64,000 nucleotides of DNA from Cupriavidus sp. P-10 (GCF_003402535.2 NZ_AP025170.1:2914001-2978000), one strand, 5' to 3'; shown: positions 40,371 to 49,841, counted from the first letter of the stretch. Notes: generated from the sequence alone by a model not told the origin. Numbers and translations are program-made.

Positions 40371-40509
40371 GACGTCTCCAGTACGGAACGGTTTAGACGG
40401 CCGCCGGTGCATGGCCGACGGCGAGACTCGGGAGATGGCGCTGGCATTGTAGCGGGCATCGTCGCCCGCCTAGTACTGCATTGCACCACCCTGCCCTACA
40501 TTCAGGCAA

Positions 40510-40536
40510 GTCTTGGTCTTATATAAGACACAAGAC
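40510..40536. promoter_or_regulatory. Nested palindrome in the icd/rluE intergenic region
   Basis: A perfect 14-base palindrome, GTCTTATATAAGAC (40516-40529), is flanked by GTCTTG on the left and CAAGAC on the right. It lies between divergent icd and the pseudouridine synthase gene, in promoter position for both. A 13-base match recurs at 45431-45443. It is a candidate dimeric repressor operator. Confidence 0.6.
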
Positions 40537-40608
40537 TGATTTCGTATTATGCAGCAATCTTTCATCATCCGCCAACCGCGGCGCGCGGCTGCGGCATACT
40601 TGCGCCCC

Positions 40609-41250
40609 ATGACCCTGATCGCCCTGAACAAGCCGTACGGCACCATGAGCCAGTTCTCGGAACACCCCACGCGTCCCACGCTGGCCGCTTGCGTGGACGT
40701 GCCGGGCGTGTACCCTGCCGGCCGGCTCGATGCGGACAGTGAAGGTTTGCTGCTGCTGACTGACGACGGCGCACTCCAGGCGCGCATTGCCGATCCGCGC
40801 CACAAGCTGGAAAAGACTTACCTCGCCCAGGTCGAAGGTAGTCCCGATCCGGCCGCGCTGGCGCGGCTGCGCACAGGTGTCGACCTGGGCGACTTCGTCA
40901 CGCAGCCGGCCCGGGTGCGTGAAATCGAGGAGCCGGCCTGGCTTTGGCCGCGCCACCCGCCGGTGCGCTATCGCGCCGCGATTCCGACGGCGTGGCTGGA
41001 GCTGAAGATCCGCGAGGGGAAGAACCGGCAGGTTCGGCGCATGACCGCGGCGGTCGGCTTTCCCACGCTGCGGCTGGTCCGCGTGGGCATCGGGCCGCTC
41101 GACCTGCGCACACTGGGCCTCGCACCCGGCGAGTCCTGCCAGGTCGAGCCCGGCGCGCTGGGCTTGCCGACGGCACGCTCGCCGGCGACCCATGTCTCAA
41201 AGACCAGACAGGCGAACGACGCCAAGCGACGTTCTCGTTACAAAAGCTAA
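40609..41250 (+). CDS. rluE: RluE-like rRNA large subunit pseudouridine synthase
   Basis: A 213-residue RsuA/RluB/RluE-family enzyme without an S4 domain. The catalytic motif is [18 protein letters not shown] (Asp after Leu), and the C-terminal [25 protein letters not shown] is conserved. The lack of S4 and short length suit RluE (23S rRNA position 2457). Start is ATG 40609 ([11 protein letters not shown]); the frame extends upstream into the promoter region. A basic tail (KRRSRYKS) ends the protein. Confidence 0.87.
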   Translation: MTLIALNKPYGTMSQFSEHPTRPTLAACVDVPGVYPAGRLDADSEGLLLLTDDGALQARIADPRHKLEKTYLAQVEGSPDPAALARLRTGVDLGDFVTQPARVREIEEPAWLWPRHPPVRYRAAIPTAWLELKIREGKNRQVRRMTAAVGFPTLRLVRVGIGPLDLRTLGLAPGESCQVEPGALGLPTARSPATHVSKTRQANDAKRRSRYKS

Positions 41251-41354
41251 CAAATGGCGCGTCAACGCGCCCTCCAGGGGCCTCGTTCTTGTCGGTGACA
41301 CGTCCAATCACGCGTCACAACTTCCGACTGTTCTTATCCTTCGAGGTAATCGCC

Positions 41355-41546
41355 ATGAAAAAACTGATCGCTGCTCTGGTTGTCGGCCTGTTCGCCACCG
41401 GCGCCTTCGCCCAGGCTTCGGCACCTGCCGACGCTGCAGCGCCCGCGGCCACCAAGGAGGCCCCGAAGGCCGCCAAGAAGAAGACCAGCCACAAGAAGAG
41501 CACCCACAAGAAGGCCGCCACGGCTTCGGCCCCGGCCGCACAGTAA
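41355..41546 (+). CDS. Small Lys/Ala-rich secreted protein
   Basis: A 63-residue protein of unknown function. It has a clear signal peptide (MKKLIAALVVGLFATGAFA, cleavage before Q20). The mature part is Ala/Pro-rich, then strongly basic with two SHKKS/THKK-type repeats (about 38-53). No domain is recognised. GAGGT lies 8 bases before the ATG, and a terminator follows, so it is a small monocistronic gene. The composition recalls acid-shock (Asr-like) or other small cationic periplasmic proteins, but this is only a resemblance. Confidence 0.75.
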   Translation: MKKLIAALVVGLFATGAFAQASAPADAAAPAATKEAPKAAKKKTSHKKSTHKKAATASAPAAQ

Positions 41547-41582
41547 GCCGCCGGCGTTCCCTGCCGGCCATGCGCCGGCGGA

Positions 41583-41624
41583 TGAAAGGCAGGCTGCCAC
41601 CAGGCGCCTGCCTTTGTTGTTTTG
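41583..41624 (+). terminator. Terminator of the small secreted protein gene
   Basis: A 10-bp stem (41585-41594 with 41606-41615) is followed by TTTGTTGTTTT-like sequence. Confidence 0.82.
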
Positions 41625-41700
41625 GCCGTCGCCAATCCATCGGGGCGGCCCGTGCGCTATGCTTGCGGCTGCCGTCCGCGCCCTTCCCGACCTGAACACC

Positions 41701-42162
41701 ATGTCCTTCCTGTCCAAGACGCCGTTGTCACGCTGCATCCGTACCGCCGCTGTGCTGGCCGCGCTGGCCGCCAGCCAGGCCCAGGCGCAAGCCGCGCTGC
41801 CGGTGGTGCCGCTGACCGCAGGCATGTACGCGATCCAGGCCGAGGTCGCCGCCACGCCGGCGGCGCGCGAACAGGGACTGATGTACCGCAAGAGCATGCC
41901 TGTCAACGGCGGCATGCTGTTCGTGTTCGAGCAGAAGGCCGGGCACTGCTTCTGGATGCGCAATACCGAGCTGCCGCTGTCGATCGCCTTCCTGGCCGAC
42001 GACGGGACCATCGTCAATATCGAAGACATGGCGCCGCGCAGCGAGAACAACCACTGCCCGAAGGCGGCGATCCGCTATGCGCTGGAAATGAACCAGGGCT
42101 GGTTCGCTCAGAAGGGCATCCGCGCCGGCGCGAAGATCAGCGGGCTGCCGCAGGCGCGCTGA
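41701..42162 (+). CDS. DUF192 family secreted protein
   Basis: A 153-residue exported protein. After an N-terminal signal segment (to about residue 30, AASQAQAQA) comes the DUF192 core: QEQGLMYRKSMP-like (REQGLMYRKSMPVNGGMLFVF), CFWMRNTELPLSIAFL and YALEMNQGWF. The family is widespread and poorly characterised. The start is ATG 41701; an upstream ATG at 41660 overlaps the preceding terminator zone. Confidence 0.85.
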   Translation: MSFLSKTPLSRCIRTAAVLAALAASQAQAQAALPVVPLTAGMYAIQAEVAATPAAREQGLMYRKSMPVNGGMLFVFEQKAGHCFWMRNTELPLSIAFLADDGTIVNIEDMAPRSENNHCPKAAIRYALEMNQGWFAQKGIRAGAKISGLPQAR

Positions 42163-42241
42163 GCGCCGCGGCGGCAAGCGTGGCCGGCATGGGCGCCGGC
42201 CTGGATGGAATTCCCCTTGGGATTCCCCCTTGGGATTCCGC

Positions 42242-42727
42242 TCAGTCGCGGAAGTTGTTGAAGTCCAGCGGCGCTTCGGACACGTCCTTGCGCAGCAGGG
42301 CGATCACGTTCTGCAGGTCGTCGCGCTTGGTGCCCGACACGCGCACCGCGTCGCCCTGGATGCTGGCCTGCACCTTGATCTTGCTGTCCTTGATCATGCG
42401 CACGATCTTCTTGGCCAGGTCGCCGGTCACACCCTTCTTGATGGTGATGACCTGCTTGACCTTGTCGCCGCTGATCTTGTCGGTCTTGCCATAGTCCAGG
42501 AAGCGCACGTCGACATTGCGCTTGGCCATCTTGTTGATCAGCACGTCCTTCACCTGGTCCAGCTTGAAATCGTCGTCGGCAAAGGCGGTCAGTTCGTTTT
42601 CCTTGTGCTCGACCCGGGCGTCCGAGCCCTTGAAATCGAAGCGAGTCGAGATTTCCTTGTTGGATTGCTCGACGGCGTTCTTCACCTCGACCATGTTCGC
42701 TTCGCACACTACGTCAAACGACGGCAT
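42242..42727 (-). CDS. yajQ: YajQ family cyclic-di-GMP/nucleotide-binding protein
   Basis: A 161-residue YajQ/UPF0234 protein starting [26 protein letters not shown], with [10 protein letters not shown] and the C-terminal LDFNNFRD that mark the family. Some members bind c-di-GMP. AAGGAG lies 8 bases before ATG 42727; seven further codons upstream are unlikely. It is followed by a short tandem duplication (CCCCTTGGGATTC, 42213-42238) before DUF192. Confidence 0.93.
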   Translation of the reverse strand: MPSFDVVCEANMVEVKNAVEQSNKEISTRFDFKGSDARVEHKENELTAFADDDFKLDQVKDVLINKMAKRNVDVRFLDYGKTDKISGDKVKQVITIKKGVTGDLAKKIVRMIKDSKIKVQASIQGDAVRVSGTKRDDLQNVIALLRKDVSEAPLDFNNFRD

Positions 42728-42857
42728 TGCATTCTCCTTGTGATCCATATGCCCGGAAGGCGCCGTTGGCGACGCCTTCCGTATAATTCAGGCCTACCTC
42801 GCAGCCAGGGGCCGCAACGCTCACCACCAGCGGCGGCCGCGTCACCTATCCCCTTGC

Positions 42858-43880
42858 ATGGCAGATTTCCACGAATTTTATCCCCTGCGCCGCCACAATA
42901 CATTCGGATTCGATGCGCGCGCGCGCTTCGCCGTCCATGTGCGCAGCGAAGCCGACCTGACCGAGGCTCTCGCGGACCCGCGCGCCAATGGCCTCCCGCT
43001 GGTGGTGCTGGGTGGCGGCAGCAATGTGGTGCTGACGCGCGACCTCGACGCGCTGGTGCTGCTGATGGAGGTTCCGGGCTACCAGGCCGAGGATGCCGAT
43101 GACGCCTGGCTGGTCACCGCCGGCGCCGGCGAGAACTGGAATGCGCTGGTCAACCGCACCATTGCCGACGGCATGCCTGGGCTGGAAAACCTGGCGCTGA
43201 TCCCCGGCACCACAGGCGCGGCGCCGATCCAGAATATCGGCGCCTACGGGGTGGAACTGCGCGACCGCTTCGAAGGCGTGCGCGCCTATGACCGCCATGC
43301 CGGCGTATTCGTCTGGCTGGACCTGCGCGCATGCGGCTTCGGCTACCGTGACAGCCTGTTCAAGCAGGCCGGCGCCGGCCGCTACATCATTACCTCGGTG
43401 ACGCTGCGCTTGCCCAAACACTGGCAGCCGGTACTGTCTTACGGCGAACTGGCGCGCGAGCTGGCAGGCAAGCCAGCCCCGGATGCCGCGCCGGATGCCG
43501 CCATGGTGCGCGACGCGGTGGTGGCGATCCGCACGCGCAAGCTGCCCGACCCCGCGCAGATCGGCAATGCCGGCAGCTTCTTCAAGAACCCGCTGGTCAG
43601 CGCCGAGCAGCGCGATATGTTGCTGCAGGCCAATCCCGACCTGGTCAGCTATCCCCAGCCGGACGGCAGCTACAAGCTAGCCGCCGGCTGGCTGATCGAC
43701 CGCTGCGGCTTCAAGGGTGTCAGCGACGGCCCGGTGGGCGTCTATGGCAAGCAGGCGCTGGTGCTGGTGCACCACGGCGGCGGCACCGGCGCGATGCTGC
43801 TGGCACTGGCCAACCGCATCGCGGATACCGTCGAAGCGCGCTTCGGTGTGCGGATCGAGCCCGAACCGGTGGTACTGTAG
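42858..43880 (+). CDS. murB: UDP-N-acetylenolpyruvoylglucosamine reductase
   Basis: FAD enzyme (340 aa) making UDP-MurNAc for peptidoglycan. The FAD-binding segment is LVVLGGGSNVVL. The motif GAAPIQNIGAYGVEL and the catalytic-Ser block NAGSFFKNP are present. It is of the type with the extra C-terminal length, as in E. coli MurB (about 342 aa). It diverges from yajQ. Confidence 0.97.
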   Translation: MADFHEFYPLRRHNTFGFDARARFAVHVRSEADLTEALADPRANGLPLVVLGGGSNVVLTRDLDALVLLMEVPGYQAEDADDAWLVTAGAGENWNALVNRTIADGMPGLENLALIPGTTGAAPIQNIGAYGVELRDRFEGVRAYDRHAGVFVWLDLRACGFGYRDSLFKQAGAGRYIITSVTLRLPKHWQPVLSYGELARELAGKPAPDAAPDAAMVRDAVVAIRTRKLPDPAQIGNAGSFFKNPLVSAEQRDMLLQANPDLVSYPQPDGSYKLAAGWLIDRCGFKGVSDGPVGVYGKQALVLVHHGGGTGAMLLALANRIADTVEARFGVRIEPEPVVL

Positions 43881-43904
43881 GCGGCTGCCTGCCGATGCCG
43901 GCGA

Positions 43905-44222
43905 TCAGCCGAAGTGGCAGACGTAGTCCAGCGTCTCCAGCACCTCGATGTCGAAGCTGCTGTTGCCCGGCACGTTGAACTGCTGGCCCGCGCCGTAGGT
44001 CTGCCAGTCTTCTGCGCCAGCCAGGCGCACGCGGCAGCTGCCGCCATTGATTTCCATGATTTCCGGGGCGCCGGTGTTGAACGTCAGCGAAGCCGGGAAA
44101 ATCACGCCCAGCGTCTTGCGGGTGCCGTCCGGGAACAGCACGGTGTGGCTCACGCACTTGCCGTCGAAATACAGGTTGGCTTTCTTGACGACCGATACGT
44201 TGTCGAACTGGCTCACTTCCAT
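43905..44222 (-). CDS. ppnP: Pyrimidine/purine nucleoside phosphorylase (PpnP)
   Basis: Small cupin of about 105 aa (formerly YaiE/DUF1255). [24 protein letters not shown] and [13 protein letters not shown] are conserved, matching the broad-specificity nucleoside phosphorylase. The start is uncertain. ATG 44222 directly follows AAGGAG with no spacing, while GTG 44216 (SQFDNV) has 6 bases of spacing and may be the true start. It is separated from argF by a terminator. Confidence 0.88.
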   Translation of the reverse strand: MEVSQFDNVSVVKKANLYFDGKCVSHTVLFPDGTRKTLGVIFPASLTFNTGAPEIMEINGGSCRVRLAGAEDWQTYGAGQQFNVPGNSSFDIEVLETLDYVCHFG

Positions 44223-44248
44223 CTCCTTCACTGTCTTGAAAAGCACGT

Positions 44249-44274
44249 AAAAAGAGGGGCCATCGCGGCCCCTC
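44249..44274 (-). terminator. Intrinsic terminator of argF
   Basis: An 8-bp GC-rich stem (44254-44261 with 44267-44274) is followed on the minus strand by TTTTT (44253-44249 region). Confidence 0.82.
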
Positions 44275-44295
44275 CCCTGTTCACTCCGCGCGCGC

Positions 44296-45219
44296 TCAGT
44301 AGCGGCCGCAGAGCAGGAATTCCATCAGCGCCTTCTGCACGTGCAGGCGGTTTTCCGCCTCGTCCCAGACCACGCTCTTGGGGCCGTCGATCACGGCGGC
44401 CTCGACTTCCTCGCCGCGGTGCGCCGGCAGGCAGTGCATGAACAGCGCGTCGGGCTCGGCGCGGTCCATCATCGCGGTGGTCACCATCCAGTCCTTGAAG
44501 GCACGCTTGCGGGCTTCGTTCTCGGCCTCGAAGCCCATGCTGGTCCAGACGTCGGTGGTGACCAGGCTCGCGCCCTGGCAGGCGGTGAGGGGATCTTCGA
44601 AGACCTTGACCAGGCTGGCGGCGGACGCCGGCACCATGGCCGGATCGAGCTGGTATCCCGGCGGCGCCGAGAAATTGAAGGTGAAGCCCAGCCGTTCGGC
44701 TGCCTGGATCCAGGTGTAGGCCATGTTGTTGGCATCGCCGATCCACGCCACGGTCTTGCCGCGGATGCTGCCGCGCTGCTCGATGTAGGTGAAGATATCG
44801 GCCAGCACCTGGCACGGGTGGTATTCGTTGGTCAGCCCGTTGATCACCGGCACGCGCGAGTGCGCGGCAAAGCGGTCGATGATGTCCTGGCCAAAGGTGC
44901 GAATCATGATGATGTCGACCATGCGCGAGATCACCTGCGCCGCATCCTCGATCGGCTCGCCGCGGCCCAGCTGCGAGTCGCGGGTGTTCAGGAACACCGC
45001 ATGGCCGCCGAGCTGGTGGATGCCAGCTTCGAACGACAGGCGCGTACGCGTGGAATTCTTCTCGAAGATCATGGCCAGCGTGCGGTCATGCAGCGGGTGC
45101 CAGGTCTCGTAGTTCTTGAACTTGGCCTTCAGGATCCGCGCGCGGTCCAGCAGGTACTCGTACTCGTCGGGAGTGAAGTCGCTGAACTGGAGGTAATGCT
45201 TGATCGGGGTTGGGCTCAT
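44296..45219 (-). CDS. argF: Ornithine carbamoyltransferase
   Basis: Anabolic OTCase (307 aa): ornithine + carbamoyl phosphate to citrulline. [12 protein letters not shown] (carbamoyl-phosphate loop) and the C-terminal [13 protein letters not shown] (ornithine/catalytic Cys loop) are present, along with HPCQVLAD. Length is right for ArgF. It is monocistronic here, and no ARG box is evident upstream. Confidence 0.95.
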   Translation of the reverse strand: MSPTPIKHYLQFSDFTPDEYEYLLDRARILKAKFKNYETWHPLHDRTLAMIFEKNSTRTRLSFEAGIHQLGGHAVFLNTRDSQLGRGEPIEDAAQVISRMVDIIMIRTFGQDIIDRFAAHSRVPVINGLTNEYHPCQVLADIFTYIEQRGSIRGKTVAWIGDANNMAYTWIQAAERLGFTFNFSAPPGYQLDPAMVPASAASLVKVFEDPLTACQGASLVTTDVWTSMGFEAENEARKRAFKDWMVTTAMMDRAEPDALFMHCLPAHRGEEVEAAVIDGPKSVVWDEAENRLHVQKALMEFLLCGRY

Positions 45220-45648
45220 AAAACAAAGAAGGCGGCTCGGTGGGGACGCGCCGTCACGAAGTGTTCATGACCTGAGCGCGCCGCGGAGCCGCCTTTCGCG
45301 TCGCATACGCAATTTAACTGCAAGAATCATAAGGGATTATTTCTGCTTTGCCCAGCCCGGGACAACCCGTGACAGGCGCCGTGCAAACCGCGTTGACAGG
45401 TTCCTGACAGGATTCGGCCCTTATGCGCAAGTCTTATATAAGATATAATACTGGCTGATTCACGCGGGGCCCCGGCATACCCATGCCGCTGCGCGCCGCC
45501 GGCATCAAAAGTGCCCCCGCAGACACCGACGCCCCGCCTTCCCGGCCGGAAAAAGCGCGAACCAAACGCGCCCCAGCCGCGTCAAACGGGCGCCCGTTTC
45601 CGCGGGTTTAACCGTCGAGTCGTCGCCTCACCCGCAGTGTCCAGCCTC
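45220..45648. promoter_or_regulatory. Divergent argF/DUF3579 control region
   Basis: A 430-base gene-free stretch. It contains GTCTTATATAAGA (45431-45443), matching the palindrome upstream of icd, directly joined to TATAAT (45444-45449) on the plus strand. It also has three copies of GACAGG between 45370 and 45410. The palindrome overlaps the likely -10 region of the DUF3579 gene and would block polymerase if bound. Confidence 0.5.
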
Positions 45649-45948
45649 ATGAACCCCAACGTTCGCGAATACTTTATCCAAGGCATTACCAAGGAAGGCA
45701 AGACCTTCCGCCCGAGCGACTGGGCCGAACGACTGTGCGGCGTGATGGCGCAGTTCCGCCCCGAAGGCGACACCGGCGACCCCCGCCTGACCTATTCCCC
45801 TTACGTGCGTCCCATCTTCGCCGGCAACGTCAAATGCGTGGTGGTGGATGTGCGGCTGCGCGACATCGAACCCAAGGCGCTGGATTTCGTGCTGAACTTT
45901 GCGCGGGACAACAACCTGCAGTTGGTCGAGGCCTGCTCGCTCGAATGA
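45649..45948 (+). CDS. DUF3579 family protein
   Basis: A 99-residue protein of unknown function, starting MNPNVREYFIQGITKEGKTFRPSDWAERL. It matches the small beta-proteobacterial DUF3579 family in my recollection. No signal peptide or membrane span. The frame is open 46 codons upstream but with proline/arginine-rich shadow sequence; the ATG at 45649 is the sensible start. A terminator follows. Confidence 0.75.
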   Translation: MNPNVREYFIQGITKEGKTFRPSDWAERLCGVMAQFRPEGDTGDPRLTYSPYVRPIFAGNVKCVVVDVRLRDIEPKALDFVLNFARDNNLQLVEACSLE

Positions 45949-45987
45949 CATCGGCATGAGGCGCCGGAAAAGCTGGCGCCGGAAAAG

Positions 45988-46018
45988 CAAAAAGCTCGTC
46001 GGATGACGAGCTTTTTTG
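45988..46018. terminator. Bidirectional terminator (DUF3579/rpsT)
   Basis: An 11-bp stem (45990-46000 with 46005-46015), loop of four, with A and T runs on the two sides. It serves both converging genes. Confidence 0.9.
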
Positions 46019-46074
46019 TCTGGCGGAACCTGGGTTCCGCCGCTGCCGGGCCGCCGAGGCGACCCACGCAACAA

Positions 46075-46344
46075 TCAGGCGGCAGCCATGGCCTTGATGG
46101 CGGCCGACAGGCGAGACTTGTGACGTGCAGCCTTGTTCTTGTGCACGATCTTCTTGTCGGCGATGCTGTCGATCACAGCTTGCGAGTTCTTGAAGACCTC
46201 GGCTGCGGCAGCCTTGTCGCCGGCGTCGATAGCCTTGCGGACGGCCTTGACGGCGGTGCGCAGACGCGAGCGCAGGCTGGAGTTGTGAGCGTTCTGGGCA
46301 ACGGCCTGGCGGGCGCGCTTGCGAGCTTGTGCGGAATTTGCCAT
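46075..46344 (-). CDS. rpsT: 30S ribosomal protein S20
   Basis: An 89-residue basic helical protein starting [39 protein letters not shown], with the S20 C-terminus [19 protein letters not shown]. It binds 16S rRNA. It is monocistronic, divergent from murJ. Confidence 0.98.
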   Translation of the reverse strand: MANSAQARKRARQAVAQNAHNSSLRSRLRTAVKAVRKAIDAGDKAAAAEVFKNSQAVIDSIADKKIVHKNKAARHKSRLSAAIKAMAAA

Positions 46345-46463
46345 TTCGAAATTATCCTGAATTCAGATGCGTGCCGCGGGGGACACAACAATTAAGTCAT
46401 ATCGAGCGACCCGGGATGCACTGACACACGAATCCGGAACGCAACTGTCCTTGTGAATCGGCG

Positions 46464-46493
46464 ATTATACACAGAGACTGACTCGCCGCGCAA
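46464..46493 (-). promoter_or_regulatory. Promoter of rpsT
   Basis: TATAAT (46469-46464, minus strand) with TTGCGC 18 bases upstream (46493-46488). It lies 120 bases before the rpsT ATG. A separate TATAAT on the plus strand (46543-46548) may serve murJ, but has no clear -35. Confidence 0.6.
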
Positions 46494-46695
46494 GGCTGCT
46501 GGGACTTTGCAGGCGCGTGCGGGGCCTGCGGCGGGCGATCCGTATAATATGCGCCACATCGCGCCGGTGCGCGTGGCGAGCCGGCAACTTTACCGCGTTG
46601 CCCACGTCTGATAGGCGTCCTGGGTGCCTCGCCCGGCGCACGCCGCCCGGCGGCACGCGCCCGCACCGATCCACCGTCCCGCTCCGATCCACACC

Positions 46696-48246
46696 TTGAA
46701 CCTGCTCAAAGCGCTCGCCACTATCAGCAGCCTGACGATGCTGTCGCGCATCACCGGCCTTGTGCGCGAGATACTGATCGCTCGCGCCTTCGGCGCGTCG
46801 GAGATGACCGACGCGTTCAACGTCGCCTTCCGTATCCCCAACCTGCTGCGCCGCATCTTCGGCGAGGGCGCGTTCTCGCAGGCCTTCGTGCCGATCCTGG
46901 GTGAATACCACGGCAAGCGTGGCGAGGAGCAGACCAAGGCGCTGATCGACGCGGTCGCCACGGTGATGACCTGGGTGCTGATGGCAGTGTCGCTGCTCGG
47001 CGTGATCGGTGCGCCGCTGGTAATGACGGCGGTGGCCACGGGCTTCCGCGGACAGAGCGAGACCTATACCGCCGCGGTTTTCATGACGCGGGTGATGTTC
47101 CCGTACATCGGCCTGATTTCGCTGGTGGCGCTGGCCTCGGGCATTCTCAACACCTGGCGCAAGTTTGCCGTGCCGGCGTTCACGCCGGTGCTGCTGAACC
47201 TGTGCCTGATCGTGGCCGCCCTGTTCGTCGGCCCGCACATGGACCAGCCGATCTACGCGCAGGCGTGGGGCGTACTGGTCGGCGGCGTGCTGCAGCTGGC
47301 GATCCAGGTACCCGCGCTGCGCCGCCTGGGTATGATGCCGCGCCTGGGCTTCAATGTGCGCGCCGCCTGGTCCGATCCCGGCGTGCGCCGCATCCTGCGC
47401 CAGATGGGACCGGCGCTGCTGGCGGTATCGGTCGCGCAGGTCAGCCTGATCATCAATACCAATATTGCCTCGCACCTGGCCGCGGGCAGCGTCTCGTACC
47501 TGACCTATGCCGACCGCCTGATGGAATTCCCGACCGCGCTGCTGGGCGTGGCGCTGGGCACGATCCTGCTGCCCAGCCTGTCGAAGGCCAGTGCCACGGA
47601 AGACCACGCCGAGTACTCCGGCCTGCTCGACTGGGGCCTGCGGCTGACCTTCCTGCTGGCGGTCCCCTGCGCGGTGGGGCTGTTCGTGTTCGGCGCGCCG
47701 TTGACCGCGGTGCTGTTCCACTACGGCAAGTTCGATGCGCACGCCGTCGAGATGACGCGCCAGGCGCTGGTGTCGTACGGCACCGGCCTGCTCGGGCTGA
47801 TCGCCATCAAGATCCTGGCCCCCGGCTTTTATGCGCGACAGGACATCCGCACTCCGGTCAAGATTGCGCTGCTGGTGCTGGTGATCACGCAGGCATGCAA
47901 CGTCGCGTTCGTGCCGTGGCTCGGCCATGCCGGGCTGGCGCTGTCGATCAGTGCCGGCGCCACCATCAATGCGCTGCTGCTGTTCTTCGGCCTGCGCCGG
48001 CGCGGCCTGTACAAGCCGGCGCCGGGCTGGTGGCTGTTCCTGGCACAGTTGGGTACCTCGGTGCTGCTGTTGTCGGGCATGCTGCTGTGGTTTACGCGCA
48101 ACTTCGACTGGATCGGCCTGGGCGCCACGCCGCTGCTGCGCATCGCGCTGCTCGCGTCGTGCCTGGTACTTGCAGCGGTGGTCTACTTCGGTACACTGTG
48201 GCTCATGGGACTGCGCTATTCCGCCTTCAAGCGGCGCGCCGCCTAG
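46696..48246 (+). CDS. murJ: Lipid II flippase MurJ
   Basis: MOP-superfamily polytopic protein (516 aa with a TTG start), about 14 membrane spans, flipping lipid II across the inner membrane. The N-terminus NLLKALATISSLTMLSRITGLVREILIARAFGAS and TDAFNVAFRIPNLLRRIFGEGAFSQAFVP are hallmark MurJ. I use TTG 46696 because the family starts at MNLLKAL; a GTG at 46624 would add an unlikely Pro/Arg/His-rich extension. Confidence 0.95.
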   Translation: MNLLKALATISSLTMLSRITGLVREILIARAFGASEMTDAFNVAFRIPNLLRRIFGEGAFSQAFVPILGEYHGKRGEEQTKALIDAVATVMTWVLMAVSLLGVIGAPLVMTAVATGFRGQSETYTAAVFMTRVMFPYIGLISLVALASGILNTWRKFAVPAFTPVLLNLCLIVAALFVGPHMDQPIYAQAWGVLVGGVLQLAIQVPALRRLGMMPRLGFNVRAAWSDPGVRRILRQMGPALLAVSVAQVSLIINTNIASHLAAGSVSYLTYADRLMEFPTALLGVALGTILLPSLSKASATEDHAEYSGLLDWGLRLTFLLAVPCAVGLFVFGAPLTAVLFHYGKFDAHAVEMTRQALVSYGTGLLGLIAIKILAPGFYARQDIRTPVKIALLVLVITQACNVAFVPWLGHAGLALSISAGATINALLLFFGLRRRGLYKPAPGWWLFLAQLGTSVLLLSGMLLWFTRNFDWIGLGATPLLRIALLASCLVLAAVVYFGTLWLMGLRYSAFKRRAA

Positions 48247-48298
48247 GCGTGGTGACCCACGCTACGCGCGGCGCCCCTGGCCGCACCGGGAATCCGAT

Positions 48299-49147
48299 AT
48301 GACATCCACCAAAGTCCTGGATTACTTCGCCAGCCTCGTGGCCGACGAAAACGGCATCCCGCTGACCGAGACCGCACTCTCCATCGCACAGGATGCCTAT
48401 CCGGACCTGGACCTGCAGGCTGAGCTGGCCGCACTGGACGTTCTGGCGCTGCGCCTGAAGCGGCGGATCGCTGAAGGCACCCCGGCAATCCAGCGACTGC
48501 GCCTGCTGAACCATTTCTTCTATCGCGACCTCGGCTTCGGCCCGAACGCGAACGACTACTACGATCCGGACAACTCGTACCTGAATGTGGTGGTACGGCA
48601 GCGGCGCGGCATCCCGATCTCGCTGGCGGTGCTGTTCATGGAACTGGGCCAGCAGATCGGCTTGCCGCTCAAGGGGGTGTCGTTCCCCAATCATTTCCTG
48701 CTGCGCATGACCATCCCGGCGGGCGAGGTGATCCTGGACCCGCTGACCGGCGAAACCCTGTCGAAGGAGCAGCTGCAGGAAATGCTGGACCCGTACCTGG
48801 AGCGCGAAGGCATCACCGATTCCGGCCAGGTGCCGCTGGGCCTGTTCCTGCGCGCGGCCAGCCATCGCGAGATCATCGCGCGCATGCTGCGCAACCTGAA
48901 GGCGATCTACCTCCAGGAGTCACGCTGGCAGCGGCTGCTGGCCGTGCAGAACCGCCTGGTGATCCTGCTGCCGGGTTCGATCGAGGAAGTGCGCGACCGC
49001 GGGCTGGCGTATGCCAACCTGGAGTGCTTCCGGCCGGCGCTGGCCGACCTGGAAGCGTATGTGCTGGCGCGCCCCGATGCCGCCGATATCGGCCAGATCC
49101 GCGAGCGCATGCCGGCACTGCGCATGATGAGCCGCACCCTCAACTGA
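48299..49147 (+). CDS. SirB1 family (transglutaminase-like/TPR) protein
   Basis: A 282-residue protein of the SirB1/YchA-type. The N-terminal transglutaminase-like part contains YYDPDNSYLNVVVRQRRGIPISLAVLFMELGQQIGLPLKGVSFPNHFLLR; the C-terminal part has TPR-like helices (NRLVILLPGSIEEVRDRGLAYANLECFRPALADLEAYV). The biochemical role is not established. It starts 52 bases after murJ on the same strand and is likely co-transcribed. Confidence 0.88.
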   Translation: MTSTKVLDYFASLVADENGIPLTETALSIAQDAYPDLDLQAELAALDVLALRLKRRIAEGTPAIQRLRLLNHFFYRDLGFGPNANDYYDPDNSYLNVVVRQRRGIPISLAVLFMELGQQIGLPLKGVSFPNHFLLRMTIPAGEVILDPLTGETLSKEQLQEMLDPYLEREGITDSGQVPLGLFLRAASHREIIARMLRNLKAIYLQESRWQRLLAVQNRLVILLPGSIEEVRDRGLAYANLECFRPALADLEAYVLARPDAADIGQIRERMPALRMMSRTLN

Positions 49148-49175
49148 CGAGGCTGCGTCCGAGACTACAGGCGGT

Positions 49176-49841
49176 TCAGCGCTCCACGCGCGTGGGCCGG
49201 CGGCGATTGCCGCGCACCAGTTTCCACAGCCCGCCCAGCACCAGCGGCACCACCGCGGCGCCGATCCCCGCCAGCACGATCAGGTTCAGGTACTGCTTGA
49301 TGAACGGCAGGTTGCCGAAGAAGTAGCCGGCAAAGACCAGGCCGACCACCCAGGCGACCGCGCCGAGCACATTGAACAACTGGAAGCGTGCGAAGGTCAT
49401 CTGCGACACGCCCGCGACGAACGGCGCGAAGGTACGCACGATGGGCACGAAGCGCGCCATCACCAGGGTCTTGCCGCCATGCCGCTCGTAGAAATCATGT
49501 GTGCGGCGCAGCGCATCCTGGTCCAGGAAGCGCCACTGGTGGTCGAACACCTTGGGTCCGATCCAGCTGCCCACCCAATAGTTGACGGTATTGCCGGTGA
49601 TGGCCGCCACCAGCAGCAGGCCCACCAGCGCCCACTCGTTCATGGCGCCGGTCGCGCAGAAGGCGCCGGCGATAAACAGAAGCGAGTCGCCCGGCAGGAA
49701 CGGCAGGACCACCAGCCCGGTTTCGGCGAACACGATCAGGAACAGGATGGCATAGACCCAGTGGCCATACTGCTCGATGACGGTGCCGAGGTATTTGTCG
49801 ACATGAACCAGCATGTCGATGAGCTGCAAAGCGAATTCCAA
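49176..49841 (-). CDS. dedA: DedA family membrane protein
   Basis: Polytopic DedA/VTT-domain protein (221 aa with a TTG start), probably in lipid transport or scrambling at the inner membrane. VYAILFLIVFAETGLVVLPFLPGDSLLFIAGAFCA and MARFVPIVRTFAPFVAGVSQM are conserved. I choose TTG 49841 (EFALQLIDMLVHVDKYL, GGGG upstream), since E. coli DedA begins alike; ATG 49814 would drop nine residues. It is convergent with the SirB1 gene and divergent from mutL. Confidence 0.93.
   Translation of the reverse strand: MEFALQLIDMLVHVDKYLGTVIEQYGHWVYAILFLIVFAETGLVVLPFLPGDSLLFIAGAFCATGAMNEWALVGLLLVAAITGNTVNYWVGSWIGPKVFDHQWRFLDQDALRRTHDFYERHGGKTLVMARFVPIVRTFAPFVAGVSQMTFARFQLFNVLGAVAWVVGLVFAGYFFGNLPFIKQYLNLIVLAGIGAAVVPLVLGGLWKLVRGNRRRPTRVER

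Noticed and set aside
42213..42238. Two tandem CCCCTTGGGATTC copies between DUF192 and yajQ
   Set aside because: A simple short duplication with no sign of regulatory or mobile function; noted only in the yajQ entry.
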